Below are positions 12,001-26,150 of a stretch of 64,000 bases of DNA, one piece after another. This DNA comes from Allolobophora icterica (Eukaryota > Annelida > Clitellata > Crassiclitellata > Lumbricidae): NCBI GenBank assembly GCA_963556255.1, contig OY744607.1, positions 486,001 to 550,000 on the forward strand. Direction: 5' to 3'. Made by a program: the position numbers and the translations under genes. The notes under the pieces were generated by a model. It saw only the letters and a program-made list of their open reading frames with translations. It had not been told where the DNA came from and did no database searches. How positions within the stretch are numbered: position 1 is the stretch's first letter; each line of letters starts with the position of its first letter.

Positions 12001-15000
12001 GTTTGATTTTCTTAACTTTTTGTTGTTTCCCTGCACAGGACACAAAGATCTACGTTAGGAGTTTTCACCAAAGACAAATAGTCAACGTTAAAAATCGCTA
12101 TCTGTGCATCGAATTTCTCCAGGTCAGTCAGTTTGTTCGTCATTTCCACCAACTCTGCTCTCTGCCTTCACCTGTACACGGTATGTATTCCAAGCTCCTA
12201 TTCTTCTTCTCTTTAAGGTAGCCTTCAGGTGAAACGCTACCTACTGTCCTCACAGAATCAAATATTTCTATGGTTCCTTAGTGTTCGTTACCTTGCGCTG
12301 CATTATTTAGGTTCTTTGCAAGCAAAATACACTTGAGCATGAAATGAATATTAAGTTTCGTGTTAGGCTGAGTTGAATTAGTTATCCTTCTATCAGCACA
12401 AGACAAACGCTCATACTTTACAATGACAATACATGCATACATTGGCGAAAGGTAGCACAACAGCACAATGTTAGTAAAATTAAAAAATACGTGAAATATT
12501 ATAAACAGTTTTAGAATATCTGATTTATATAAGTTAAATCTATAGCTATGATCTGGTACTTGAGGTGATATGTAATAGAAAGATCAACAAATGGAAACAG
12601 GTTAGATCTTGGAAGAAGCATTAAGACCACTTGCCTATAATCCTTTTATCTGAGAGGGTTATCCAGGGTGTGCTGCCCATTTTAGGTCCCACATATCAAA
12701 TGCTATAGATGAAACTGCCACAGTTGATTTGTTTGTTGGTGATTCAATAAACAGTTTCAATCCAAATTTCAACCAAATGCTTACGGATGACTACTAATGT
12801 TTTCTTTTAATGACTGTAATATCGATAATTATTGGTGTTCAAAGAAGTGCATTTATATAACGCATTTAAAAACTTGGCTCTAGATCGTCTTTCAGTGCTC
12901 TCTTCTTTTGATGTATTTCTTAAGACATTGAATCTTTGAATGCTCTTGGTCTGGTTGTTTGTGGTGTGTCATCTTCATCTCTTGGTTTGTCCTCATTCAG
13001 CTGTGGAAACTGAATCATCCAAACCTCAACAACTTCATCGGTGCCTGTGTCGTCGTGCCAAACGTCTTGCTCTGCATGCAGTTCTGCTCTCGTGGAAGCG
13101 TCTCGGACATCATCCAACACAAGACGATCAAACTGACGCCCGAGTTCCGACTGGCTCTCGCCATAGACATCGCTCAGGTCTCTGCCACTCCCATTTCTAT
13201 CTTATATCGATTAAATTTATATAGCAACCTCGCTCTCCAATGGAGATTTCACTTTTATTGCTGTTATGATCACGTGATGCGACCATGATATTTTGTAACC
13301 TTGATGATTGCGCTATAGAAGGCAGTTGTTTATTAGATTATGCGTCAGTGTTGTTAAATATGGTTAGTTATGATCATAGTTCGAGAATTCGTGACTTTTG
13401 GTTTTAAAATTCGTAAAAATTCGCGAATTTTTGGTCTATTTTAAAATTCGTAAAAATTCGTAAAAATTCGTTGGGCCATTATTGTGCCTTTTTTTACATT
13501 GACAAAGGATTTTGCAATATACAGCGTATGCAACAACAACAAATGTGATGACGTCATGATTTGTTGTGTTAAGCTTCTGCTTAGAATTTAATGTAAAATT
13601 CAACATAAAAGTTTCTTACCTAACGAGCTAATTTAGTTCAAATCTAATTCTTTAAAGATGAAAGAACATGGACCGGAGGGGAATCATGTAGTAATTTTGG
13701 AGGAGAAGGAAAGGGTAATCCAAAAATACAGTGTTGTTTTTGTGACAAGGAGTTTGTTGGTTGTTCTGCCGGAATTCGGGAGCATTTGCATAGCGAAAAT
13801 ACAGAAACCAGAGTCAATTGGGAGCAGTGAGCTGTTCCTGACTCAGAATCAGAGGACGATGAAGCAGAAGACACAGCTCGGCGAACGTTGCCTAACCTTT
13901 TTAGCCATGTTTGGTTGCAAGCTGTGTTAGAGGCTGACTGGTGACACTGGAGCTGCATCGGGCACTGGTGGTTTTTCGTACACTCACAGTCACACACCCC
14001 AACTATGATAGAAATCGAAGTTCAAGACTCCAAGTAGAACAGTAACTGAATATCAGTACCATTGTACGTGTTGCTAGTCAGCTATCTTTTACGGCTGATT
14101 GATTGCCTATGACATTGACATTTACTTGCTTAAAAAGTTCAAAAGTAAACAAATAATAAAATTCGTTGCCATATTTTATTATTTTACGAATTTTTACGAA
14201 TTTTAAAACTGCAGTTTTAAAATTCGTTAAAATTCGTGAATTTTTAAAATTCTTAAAATTCGTAAAATGCGAATTCTCGAACTATGGTTATGATGATGAT
14301 GCAGACTGTGATGAGATGGGTAATGATGACGACGGCGTATAGAAGTCATGAGTAATGAGTCATTAGATTGTTTCGTGTTCATATTCACCAGATCGTAAGT
14401 CAAAAGTGGATTGATCTTCTGCATGTTAACCTAATTACGGTTAGGTTTTCGTGCGACATCGGTTGGTGCTTTGTGCATTAGACACTGGCACAATAGAAGT
14501 TGCTAATTAATAATAATGACGATTGATTCTTTAGGGAATGAAGCACCTCCATCATTCACTGATTTGGTCACATGGTCATCTGACGAGCACCAATTGCGTA
14601 GTGGATGACCAATGGACTTGTAAGGTAACTGACCACGGCCTCTGTCATTTCCGATCGCACTATCTCCATTCTGCTGACGAAGATGACCAGGATCCCAGTC
14701 GTAAGTCTTCGATTTAATATGTAACGTTGCATTCACGTTGCATAGCATTGTATAGCATAAAAACTGTGTAACGTTGCATTTAACGTTGCATAATATTGCA
14801 TAGCGTAATATGTAACGCTGCATTTTCATTATGTTCAGCTCCTACATTTGCGGCCTATCATCAATTATCAGTGAAGCTGTTATTCATTCATTCATTCAAA
14901 AATTTAATATAGCTCACCTTCAAGAAACCTACTCAGAAGCGCTCCCAGCCCAGGCACGGCAATAGAAATTAGACTTGAGCAGCTTGTTAAAAGCAGATGT

Positions 15001-15832
15001 GTTACCCCTGGGGAGAAGGCGAATCTCTAACGGAAGACCATTCCATGTGTTGGTTCGAGTGGTGACATTGTGCATTAGACATGGACGGCATTGGACTCCG
15101 TAGAAGCTGTTAATACACAATAAATAGAAGTAGATCAGTTGGATTGGCGCCCAGTTGTGAAAGGCTTTGAACTAAGCTAATTAGTGTCTTAATATCTACC
15201 TACGTGCTTACATACATACGTACATTGCGGTACATACATACATATTATATAGTTACATTTTGTATTTATATACGTGCGTATACATACATATATACATTAT
15301 GCATACATGCATACCTACATGCATCAATGATACATGTATGTACATACATACACTTACATGCGTATATACTCTCATACATACATAGGGCCTACAGCCCTCA
15401 AACATACATATATATATATATTTATATGCATACATACATGCTTTCATAGTGCATACTGAACCAATGGTCCCATTTTCGTTCTCTCTTCCTGCCACTTTCA
15501 CTCCACTGCCATGTACCTCCTCGGACTTCTCCAAGTCAGACCTGTTGACATTTCGATGCAGGTATACAGTTCTGTTTCTCCTCTGCATGTATCTGCCACT
15601 TGACGTGACTGGTGGTTGTCCTTCGGTTGCTTAGGACTTCTCTGGACGGCGCCTGAGCTGTTGCATCGCGTGCCGATGAAGCGACCGATCTGTGGCAGTC
15701 AGATGGCTGACGTCTACTCGTTCGGCATCATCCTTCATGAACTCTGCTACCAAGCACAGCCGTTCGGAGAGCTCTGTGCATCGCTCGGATTCAGAAGTCA
15801 GTGACACCTAAACAAACTCATTATCAGTTGTC

Positions 15833-15896
<64 letters not shown>

Positions 15897-18005
15897 TATC
15901 TGTGGTGCTCTCTTCTCAGGCGGTTGTCATATGACCCATTGTTTTACTCTGGCTTTTGTTTAGTTCCGTTTCTGTTCGAGGCTAATATTCATTTTAACCC
16001 TAGATAAAAAATGACTGTGTTGACTTGGTGGCTAATAAGCAGAATCGTCGCAGAATCGTCATTGTCTTTAGTTTTCGTCCTGGTGCACAGCTTTGTCTTT
16101 AGTTTTCTTACTGGTGCACAGCTTCTTCTTTGAATGAAAGATGCCTGATAACAGTAACCCACACCTGTCCGGTTGTTTATATATTGACAATATTAAATTA
16201 ACTGTAACACTGTTAGTACCAATAATCACTTTAGTAAATGTAGTAATATTATCAAGAGTTTATGAAATGTGTCAAAGATCGCACGAAATTCAGTCATCGG
16301 TCTATATTATTCATTTTAATTGTGTGAAATGAGGAAATGATGAAAGTGGATGTCACGTGTTGTTCCTGTTGATTATGTGTTGCTGCAGCGATTGTGTCAC
16401 GTGTGAAGGTGGGTGAAGATCCTCCGTTTCGACCGTTGAAGGCATTCGAAGCAGAGAGCTTGAACAACGATCACAACCCGTTGTGGATTATCCTGATGCA
16501 GAATTGTTGGCAAGAAGATCCCTTGCAAAGACCGTCCTTTCCCGAAGTAATTCTGTGGCTAACGAATATCAGCGGCGGAAAGTAAGCAACGCTTCAGCTT
16601 AGCTTCTCTGACGAGTTTTAGTGAGCAGAGTTTCATCTGAGAACAATTGTAATCGTAATCTCGAGTTTTCTAGAGTGCCCAAAAAGTGGAGTCACTGGAA
16701 CCAGCTTATTGACAGGCGCTTAGTCAAACCAAATTGATAGGCTGGCTAAAAATCGGTTCCGGGTCAAAATCCAAAGGGGATTGCCAGGCAATCATATATT
16801 TCGTCTGTTCTCCTGATTTGACAGAAGTGCAAAGCATTATTCCTAGTGGAATTTCTCTCACATTTCAATTCTATTCAAGATGCAACATCTGCTAGCTGTT
16901 TAGTCTTATAAAAGATAGTTGGAACAATTTTAAATTGGCTTTAAAATGCCAGCATTAAAATGCCAGCACAGGTAGGACACTGTAGAGAAGGACTTCAGTC
17001 TTCTGCTTCTCTTCGTAGAGCAACTCGCTTCTGTGGCGGATTATCCTGATGCAGTCAAAAATGCCAGCATTTAAATTGGCTTTAAAATGCCAGCATTATC
17101 CAAGGCTCTGGCCTTGGGCCTCTTCACTTCCTTGTTGCAATAAAAGGCCTAAAAACAGTAAACCCGGCCAACTGTCTGCTGAAATATGCAGATGACTGCT
17201 ATCTCCTTATCCCTGCATCAGCCATTGCAACTACTGAGGCTGAGCTGGACCATGTTGCCGCTTGGGCGGCCTCCAGTAACTTGAAGTTAAATCGCGCCAA
17301 GTCCAAGGAAATGGTTATTAGGCCCCCTAATTCTAGGCTAGTCAATCCTCCTCCTCATCACCAGGGTATCAGAGGCGGTTCTCCTGGGGGTGACCTTGAC
17401 CGATCGCATTGGTTTTGGTTCCCATGTTCAGCGGATCTGCATTAAGGCTAGTCAGTCCCTATATGCGATCCGTTGCCACCACGCTTGCTCGACTTCTTTA
17501 TGCCTCGCCCGCCTGGTGGGCTTCACAAACGCTGAGCAGCGAACGCGCCTCCATGTGTTCAATAAAAAGCTCGTTCGGCTTGGGTATTTGCCAGAATTAA
17601 GATGCCGACTCGTTTGATGCACTCTGTGAGAAAGCTGACAACGCTCTCTTTGCCGCCGTTCTGCGCAACCCTGCACATGTCCTTCATGCCTTGTTGCCCC
17701 CAATTAAGACTTGTGCATATGCGCTTCGCCCTCGCCTGCACAACCGTGAAATCCCCAGGTGTGATGCGCTGACCAGGAGGGGCTTTATAATCAGAATTGG
17801 TCCTATGATTACAGTAATCAGAGTATCGGAGACACTTTCCATGTTTTATGGACATTTTTCCAATAACAGTTTCTAATAACATTTTTCTAGTAACATTTTC
17901 CAATTGCATTTTTCTCTTATTGTATTTCCTTTGTTTAATGCGCCTCTTTTGTGCATAACATGCCTGTTAGCCACAGTGCGTTTGCAGGCGGTTCATTAAA
18001 GAATA

Positions 18006-18046
<41 letters not shown>

Positions 18047-21000
18047 TAAGAGACGTAGAATGCTGAAAGTGTTATTTAAATTGGTTTAAGAGATGTTGAA
18101 TAATGAAGTGTTACATTAACGGATTAATGTAAAATTTTGTTGTTTCTGTTTATGTAACTTTTCAGGCTGATAAATGCATTTGAGACTTAAATATTCTTCT
18201 AAGCCAATAACAAGTGGGCGTGCTCCCAAATGTCATTCTTTTCAGCACATCCGTGCGTGTCTATTTTCGGTTATCTTCCACTAAGGATCACTTAATTGTC
18301 GTGGTAGGGCTTTATGCGGCTGTTGGTTGAACTCCAACGACGAACCTATAGGACACAGAATCGATCACTGGTGCTCTTGTGTTTAGGCTGATAAATCCAG
18401 TTGAGACCGTGATTAAGATGTTGGAAGAGCACACGCAGAAGCTGGAACAGATCGTCCGCCACAGAAGCGAGTTGCTCTACGAAGAGAAGCAGAAGGCTGA
18501 AGTCCTTCTCTACAGTGTCCTACCTGTGTAAGTTCAATGCCCAGATTTCCCTTGCTAAAAACGGAAATTGAGTTTCTTCAGGGGCGCCCGCAGGCGGACG
18601 CACTGGACGCACGTGCGTCCACCCACCAGATCAAATCCACACAAGTATAAAGGAGAGCATGGATATTTTTTATGAACGACAATACGGCATGTTAAAGATT
18701 TCAATGTTATCTAAATTGAATTGTGTCTAATGAGTCACTCTGAGTCATTTTCAGTGTATGACGGGTAGGATGGGAGGGGACTGGAGGAGTGTGCGTCAAA
18801 TTTTTTTGGGGTGTGCGTCCAATTTTTTAAAGCCTGCGGGCGCCCCTGAGTTTCTTCATAGGGGTAATGGGTTTTGACTTGCCTTCAGATTTACCAGTAC
18901 TCCGGTATTCAATGTTTTATTTCAAATCAGATATCTCGTAGAAGCTCTGGAAGTCAGTCCTATAAATGTTTTGGCTTGTAATTCATAGAAAAGGTTATTT
19001 TGAATTACTGTAAATTGACGAGATGACCATTGATTAGTAGGTTTTGATAGGTACGCTTGAAATGTGCGCAGTTGCCTTTTTCATGGATTCTCAATCATAA
19101 TCAGTTTTCTGTTGCCAGATACCGATGTGAATAAATGCTATGTGAATAAATGCTCTCCATTCTTTAAAATCATTTGACAGATTATTAATTAGTAACTTAT
19201 TTAGCGCCAACGAAAAAACGGTACAAGGCATCAACCGATGGCACACCAAAGCCAAGCCATAATCAGGTCAACATCCAGAAGATCAGTCCGTTGAGACAAA
19301 AAGTCAACCAATGTTGACTGGATAGCCTATCTTGGATAGCCTATATTGGATATAGAGCCTATGTTGGATAGGTAGTCTATCTTGGAAAGATAGCCTATGT
19401 TGCTTAGCCTATATTGGGTAGACAGCATATAAATGTAAATGTAATGTACATCTCCGAAATTTCTCAGCGCCACACAAAAGCCATATCAGGGAGAGCAGCT
19501 TATTCACCGACAGCATATGTTGAATAGACAGCCTTTGGTGGATGGACAACCTATGGTAAACGGACAACCTATGGTAAATGGACAGCCTGTGGTAATTGGA
19601 CAGCCTATGTTGGAGGGACAGCCTATGGTAGATAGATACTCTATGGTTGATGGACAGACAACCTGTGGATGACTTCTGCTGTTCTCATATGTTTAGCATG
19701 GATTCTTAACGACGGTAAAGCCAGGATCTGTAATGTTTTTTTAGACAAGTGGCCGAGGAACTGAAGCAGGGTAACGTTGTCCACCCAGAAGAATTTGATG
19801 CCGTAACCATCTACGTCTCAGACATTGTGGAATTCACGCCACTGGCTGCCATGAGTTCTGCCATTGAGGTAAAGAATATTAAACGAGACTATATAGGGTG
19901 TTGCAGAATTGGTTTTACGTCTCTGCTGTCCAGTTTGTAAAATGTAGTGACTGGTATCTATTTTTCTGTTCTCGTGAAATGACTTTCCTTCAACTCAATC
20001 TGTCTTCCTTAGTCACGTGGCCAATGCATGCTTCAAACAGCCTAGTTTAAAACAATCTTGAGAGATGTACGCCCTCATCAGCGCAATTATTTCTGAAAAA
20101 CTGTGAATCTCTGATTTCATTATTTGAATTTCTGTGATTATTTTATCATGAAATTGCAACACAAACGAGCCCTAGAATTATTTGGATGTTTGATTTAAGA
20201 AAAGTCATTAACATGCCCACTGGATTCTACTTCAAAAGCCACTGATGTGAGGGAGTTCTTAGTTGATGTGTCAAAGGTACTAATTTTAAACTGATTGCAG
20301 ATTTTGTGCAGAATTCTCTTGTCTTAAACTACTATTCATAAACTTCTAACGGTCTATGCACGATAACCTAGTGGTTAGCATATTGAAATGTCAACCGAGA
20401 GGTCAGAGGTTCAAATCTCACCATGGCACAAATTTGCTTCAAGATTCTTCATTGGCTATTATGAGTACACCGACCGTACAGTGTCGGTGGCAAGATCGAC
20501 CGGCAAGAGAGAAGTCTGGCCATCCGCCCTCATATGCGGAGGCTAAGAAAATGATGTCGATAACACTTTATACCCATGGCTGCCTCTCAGGTAATTAGAC
20601 TAAAGAAGTGCTCTTCTAATGCACTTTGATCGATATTAATAGAAAATAAGCATGTTAAATTAAAGTATTATCTTCAGATTTGTAGTTTGTACTTTTTCAT
20701 ATATTTCTTGCCTCTCTCGATATTTAAACGCAAGATGGTATTTGTTTGTAGGTTGTCCATTTGTTAAGCATTCTTTTCAATATGTTCGATAAACAAGTTG
20801 AATCTTTCGAAGTCTATAAGGTAAGAACTGATACTCCCTATAGAAAGAGTGCGTAAACTAGTTTTTCTGGAAGTTTTATAAAATTCAAAATTTAACAATT
20901 TCTTCTCAACATTCGTTTAGTGTGTATATTAATTGTAATCTTAATTACACTTTATATTGCCATCTAAAAGGAAACCAGATGCGCTCTTGACCTATGGTCA

Positions 21001-23026
21001 TCAACCTATGTCAAATACAATGGTTTTCAACCTCTGTTCAATTGTAAACCAACAACACCAAAATGATGGGTCAAATACAGGATTACAGATTAAAGACAAA
21101 AAGGCAAAACAAAGCTTGCTTTGAAAATGTGTGGAACACCAGAATTTCACCAGTCTTGCCTTGTATAAAAGTTTCCAATTTGAATAGCAGATAATTGTCT
21201 TGATTTAGCCCAATTATATTGAAAATAGTTTGTACACATTGGATTGGAAATTCAAGACATTAGAATGTTTGATGTTGCTACTACGACATTTAATTGACGT
21301 CGTGTTAAAGCCTGTCAGAATTGGGGTGCTTACTTTAAACAGGGCTAGCATGAATGTTATCATGTGAAAAACGGGTTTCACCAATGTCTGAATGATTGTC
21401 ATTGCTTGCATTTGATTGCAGCTCGAGACAATTGGTGATGCATATGTTGTTGCTGGTGGCCTGCCTAAGCGTAATGGCGATCTTCATGCAACGCAGATTG
21501 CATCACTGGCTCTACACATTCTAAGTTCCGTATATACATTTAAAATTCCTCACCTTCCTGAAAGACCTCTACAAATACGAACTGGAATTCATACAGGTGA
21601 CGGGTTCTTTCGTGTGGCATATTTATAAATGTACCATTTTTTGCAAGCAATGGGCAACCCGTTGTTTGAAGTGAGGGGAATTACGTTATGCACCAGAGCA
21701 AACTTCCAATAAATTTAAAAAAAACCTCCTTTTTTGAGTTCACAACAGACCTAAGCTGCAACAGCCATGAATATGAATAGATGCGCTAATGGTGTCTAAT
21801 GCATTCAACTAATGACACATAATAGCCAAGCTAGAAACCAGAAATTTTGTGAAATACTTCCAGACCTTTAATTGTGAGGTCCGGTAAAGATATTGTAATA
21901 GGTGTATAGCAACTAAACTTAGCATACTACGACTATACAATTAAATTCAAAATCAGGTCTGCCTGCTGATCATAGATACTGAGCTATCTTATGCAATCAA
22001 TTCTGCCATTTCATAGGAATTGTGCTTTTCAGCACTGAACTTAGAACTTGTTGGCCTTTAGCTGCTTTGTAAATTGTTTTATACCACAACTCCTGTTTGT
22101 TTTAGGACCTGTAGTTGCAGGCGTGGCTGGTGTTAAGATGCCTCGATACTGTTTATTTGGTGCTACATTCAACACGGCTCTTGCAATGGAAAGAAGTGCT
22201 AAACGTGTAGGATCTGAACAAATCTTTAGATTAATTCCTTTTATTTCATGACGTGTGCACTTTCAGCTTTCTGTTGCTAGTGCAAATGTACTTAGTTTGG
22301 TCTGCTGTGTTCTAAAGTAGTTGTTGGAATCTTATTTGACTTAACTCGATAATTTATAGCACCACTTCCAGAATTGTAAGTTTATGACATAAACTTACAA
22401 TTCTGGAAGTGGTGCTATAAATTATGCTGTCATCATATAATTATGTATAACTTGTTCGGCATCACATAAACTTTATGTGATGCCGAACAAGTTGTAGGCC
22501 TACATAATTGTATGATGACAGCAAATATTACGTATTCCAGAAATTATGTACTTCCTCCCCACTGCATAAGAGCATTCACATTTATTAATAAATAAGAATA
22601 ATAAGTATAATAAAATCATGATTTGAAATACCTGCTTTTCAAAGTTTATAAATTTGTTGTTGAATATTTGATTGAACCTATATTGGATTCCCTTATCAAC
22701 AGCAGTTCTTAAGAGAAGTTCTAAAACTTGAACGATCATTTCCCTGAAACATTAACGGGTCCACCGTCCATGGAGTAGTGGTAACATCACTGTCGTGAAG
22801 AGCAAGTGGTAGCGGGATCGCTTCCCGCTACCCTCTGAAATTTAGGTCCACTCAACCTTTCATTCGCGAGATGGCGCGTTGTTAAAATGAGATGTAGGAC
22901 GTGATGGGTGCCTTGCATGGCTGCCGTGTACAGTTAAATTCGACTCCTGTAATAACTTATGATCATCCGTTCATACTGATTTGTAATCATATTGCGTTAT
23001 TGTCAGTTTGAAGATATTAAACGAAG

Positions 23027-23079
<53 letters not shown>

Positions 23080-23712
23080 CCGACGTCAGGAGACGTCATA
23101 AGTGAAATCATACCAATGCGTTCGGAAACTGCTGAACTTTGATGGTCACATGCAGTCTGCACTGAGCCTGATAATGTGGAAAAGGTCCAATTTAGCCATC
23201 CTTTATAACAGACTCAAAGTTACACCGCTGCTATGCATGCCTGTGAAAGTATATTTACTTTCTGTTTGACTACTAACAGCGATGCAAATTAACGTCAGCA
23301 ATTCCACAGCTCAGCTGCTGCTCAGCAACAAGCAGTTTCAACTTCAGAAACTGGAATCGGAGGTCTATGAGGTCGGTATAGGCACACAGCCATTTGACAA
23401 TTAACACTGGAGATAATTGTTAGTGATCACATCTTTATTATAGTATATTCACATTTCTGGGAATTTTACCTTTACATAGTACATGCAAATTTCTCAACCC
23501 TTACCGATTTTGCTTTCAACACCAATGCCATATGTGTTCCATAGAATATTTTAAGTTGTCTTTAATGGTAATTACATGTAGATTGATCGATTTGTTAGAT
23601 TGCAATAGTTGTGCATATAGTAAAACTTTACTTTCAGGGAGACCGAAAGATAACTGTTTACCGATTACTAAGCTTGCAGAACTTAGACCTACCGATGCCA
23701 GCCACTGAATGA
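4620..23712 (+). CDS. Receptor guanylate cyclase, copy A (apparent frameshift in exon 3)
   Basis: Twenty exons: 4620-5310, 6902-7015, 7334-7514, 8007-8154, 8902-9111, 9342-9414, 10650-10743, 11359-11505, 12039-12122, 13001-13177, 14535-14700, 15635-15796, 16389-16581, 18387-18527, 19745-19868, 20752-20820, 21422-21596, 22106-22204, 23280-23371, 23638-23712. Domains run as in copy B: signal peptide, ANF-receptor ligand-binding region (exons 1-5), one membrane helix (exon 6, [20 protein letters not shown]), kinase-homology domain (exons 7-13), coiled-coil linker (14) and cyclase (15-20). Membrane guanylate cyclases make cGMP from GTP in response to an extracellular ligand. Exon 3 is 181 bases against 182 in copy B. 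One G is missing near 7341, giving an in-frame TAG within six codons; all other exons are open. It is either a young pseudogene or carries a sequence error. With the base restored the length would be about 1071 residues. Intron 8 begins with GC. Confidence 0.85.
5889..6031 (+). repeat. ATG/GTGATG microsatellite in intron 1
   Basis: Tandem GAT triplets change to GATGGT hexamers and back to GATGAT. This lies in intron 1 of cyclase copy A. Copy B has no comparable array in its intron 1. Confidence 0.9.
8331..8380 (+). repeat. GAAT tetranucleotide array
   Basis: About twelve GAAT units in intron 4 of copy A. LINE tails in this window often end in such tetranucleotides, so it may mark the 3' tail of a lost LINE. 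Confidence 0.8.
8573..8609. repeat. Short hairpin specific to copy A
   Basis: Arms 8573-8588 and 8594-8609 are complementary with one mismatch around a 5-base loop. The corresponding part of copy B (about 29877-29910) lacks the second arm. Confidence 0.7.
9536..10370. other. Intron 6 stretch shared with copy B, possible solo LTR
   Basis: The long intron after the membrane exon holds a GC-richer block conserved in copy B (30780-31600). It begins near TGTAGTGACAGCGGGC and contains a TATAAAT motif. Long minus-strand open stretches encode [12 protein letters not shown] in both copies but match no family I recognise. The TGTAGTGAC start is reminiscent of an LTR. No second LTR, primer-binding site or target duplication was identified, so this is a guess. 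Confidence 0.25.
11506..12038 (+). other. GC-AG intron (intron 8, copy A)
   Basis: The exon ends in TATGAG and the intron starts GCAAGT rather than GTAAGT, ending in GCACAG. Copy B has the same GCAAGT at 32755. The phase is 0 on both sides, and the flanking exons join in frame within the kinase-homology domain. Confidence 0.7.
11774..11945 (+). repeat. tRNA-derived SINE, Thr-like head (copy A)
   Basis: The head has an A-box-like TGGCCGATTGG and a B-box-like GGTTTGAACC. Between them a CTCGC/GCGAG stem carries a CTTGTAA loop as in tRNA-Thr (UGU). It cannot form a full tRNA acceptor stem and is followed by a non-tRNA body, so it is a SINE and not a tRNA gene. The same insertion is in copy B (33069-33250), so it predates the duplication. 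Confidence 0.65.
13375..14286 (+). mobile_element. hAT-type DNA transposon remnant with BED finger
   Basis: The terminal inverted repeats start CATAGTTCGAGAATTCG at 13375 and are matched in reverse at 14286. Both ends carry many AAAATTCGTAAA-like subterminal repeats. An 8-base target duplication, GTTATGAT, flanks it (13367-13374 and 14287-14294). Copy B has a single GTTAAGAT and no insertion at the matching place (about 34056). Inside, near 13710-13795, a frame reads [20 protein letters not shown] followed by HSE. This is the CxxC...H pattern of a BED zinc finger, usual at the N-terminus of hAT transposases. The rest of the transposase is missing, so it is nonautonomous. Confidence 0.85.
14880..15120 (-). 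mobile_element. LINE 3' fragment in intron 11
   Basis: On the minus strand the end of a LINE polymerase can be read: [14 protein letters not shown] and then [14 protein letters not shown] with a stop. Beyond it come the AGCGCTCC...AGTAGG and TTTAATATAGC signatures and a (GAAT)n tail. It is of the same kind as the elements at 2284 and 51236. In copy B only a short piece of it remains near 34855, so part was deleted there. Confidence 0.7.
15837..15897 (+). repeat. ATC microsatellite, intron 12
   Basis: About twenty CAT triplets just after exon 12. The array is also present in copy B at 35686-35755 with a slightly different length. Confidence 0.95.
16967..17054. repeat. Inverted exon-14 fragment plus exon-13 fragment in intron 13
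   Basis: Bases 16967-17040 are the reverse complement of 18455-18528 (exon 14 linker plus the first intron base) with one mismatch. They run straight into 17038-17054, a direct copy of exon 13 bases 16485-16501, sharing the bases GGA at the join. A direct repeat of about 28 bases flanks the patch (from 16931 and 17071). The same patch is in copy B at 36788-36875. Confidence 0.85.
17092..18048 (+). mobile_element. 5'-truncated LINE in intron 13 (copy A)
   Basis: It starts within the polymerase at a QGSGLGPL motif and continues through [13 protein letters not shown], the YxDD catalytic box, and [15 protein letters not shown]. Frameshifts and a short UTR follow, and it ends in a (TTAC)n tail at 18003-18048. 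TTTAAATTGG on the left and TTTAAATTGG at about 18076 on the right may be target duplications. It has the same position and nearly the same sequence in copy B, so it was inserted before the last sequence exchange between the copies. Confidence 0.85.
19315..19660 (+). repeat. Minisatellite in intron 14
   Basis: Degenerate units of about 17-18 bases resembling GGACAGCCTATGGTAGA, repeated across about 350 bases with one interruption near 19430-19500. The same array is in copy B at 39150-39496. Confidence 0.8.
20352..20620 (+). repeat. tRNA-derived SINE (family 1), intron 15 copy A
   Basis: The head has AACCTAGTGGTTAGCAT (A-box region) and GAGGTTCAAATCTC (B box). The body is marked by CCGTACAGTGTCGGTGG, CCGCCCTCATATGC and AAGTCGATAACACTTT-like motifs, and it ends near TCTTCTAAT. 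The same family recurs at 39903 (same insertion in copy B), 44760-45045 (minus) and 52783 (plus). Confidence 0.75.
22349..22521. repeat. Two adjacent palindromes in intron 18 of copy A
   Basis: The first palindrome has perfect 38-base arms, 22349-22386 and 22388-22425, with one base between. The second runs from 22426 to 22521 around 22471, with arms of about 45-50 bases interrupted by a short indel near 22448/22494. Copy B (about 41773-41864) has only the outer left and outer right halves joined once. Confidence 0.9.
22755..23080 (+). repeat. SINE with (ATT)n tail, copy A only
   Basis: The head has GGAGTAGTGGTAACATC (A-box region) and a GGGATCGCTTCCC B-box-like segment. It is followed by a body of about 200 bases and an (ATT)n tail at 23028-23080. 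The matching place in copy B (about 42080) lacks it, so it was inserted after the copies separated. Confidence 0.6.
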
Positions 23713-25395
<1,683 letters not shown>

Positions 25396-25485
25396 TCACA
25401 GCAGACTGCTGTTCATTTCATCAAGATGCTGTTGCATTGAAATGAGTTCGTGCTTCAGTGCTTCCATTTCTTGCAGTTCACAGCT
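25396..25485 (-). pseudogene. Truncated second copy of the CW-PWWP-ARID terminal exon
   Basis: Only the last 90 bases or so of the terminal exon remain, ending in CTGCTGTGA. Homology to 44295-44506 stops at 25485, where a (TA)n array follows. The first two-thirds of the exon and its acceptor are gone, so this copy cannot serve as the exon. Confidence 0.75.
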
Positions 25486-25496
25486 CTCTAACCCTA

Positions 25497-26006
<510 letters not shown>

Positions 26007-26150
26007 TTGATTCCCTGTCACATGATCTCCACTCTTGGATGTCATCAAATCGACTTAACCTTAACTCTTCTAAGACCCAACTGATCTGGTTTGGCACTAA
26101 GCAGCAACTTTCTAAACTTGATATCCCACTTCTGTCGTCAATATACCCCG
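26007..26150 (+). mobile_element. Small LINE polymerase fragment
   Basis: One frame reads SWMSSNRLNLNSSKTQLIWF, the same conserved stretch seen in the LINE at 2284-3965 (SSNRLCLKSAKTQLIWFGT). Only about 45 codons remain. Homology to the flank of cyclase copy A resumes just after it. Confidence 0.7.

Noticed and set aside
17390..17909. Open frames within intron 13 as extra cyclase exons
   Set aside because: They lie within the truncated LINE, and exons 13 and 14 already join in phase without them.
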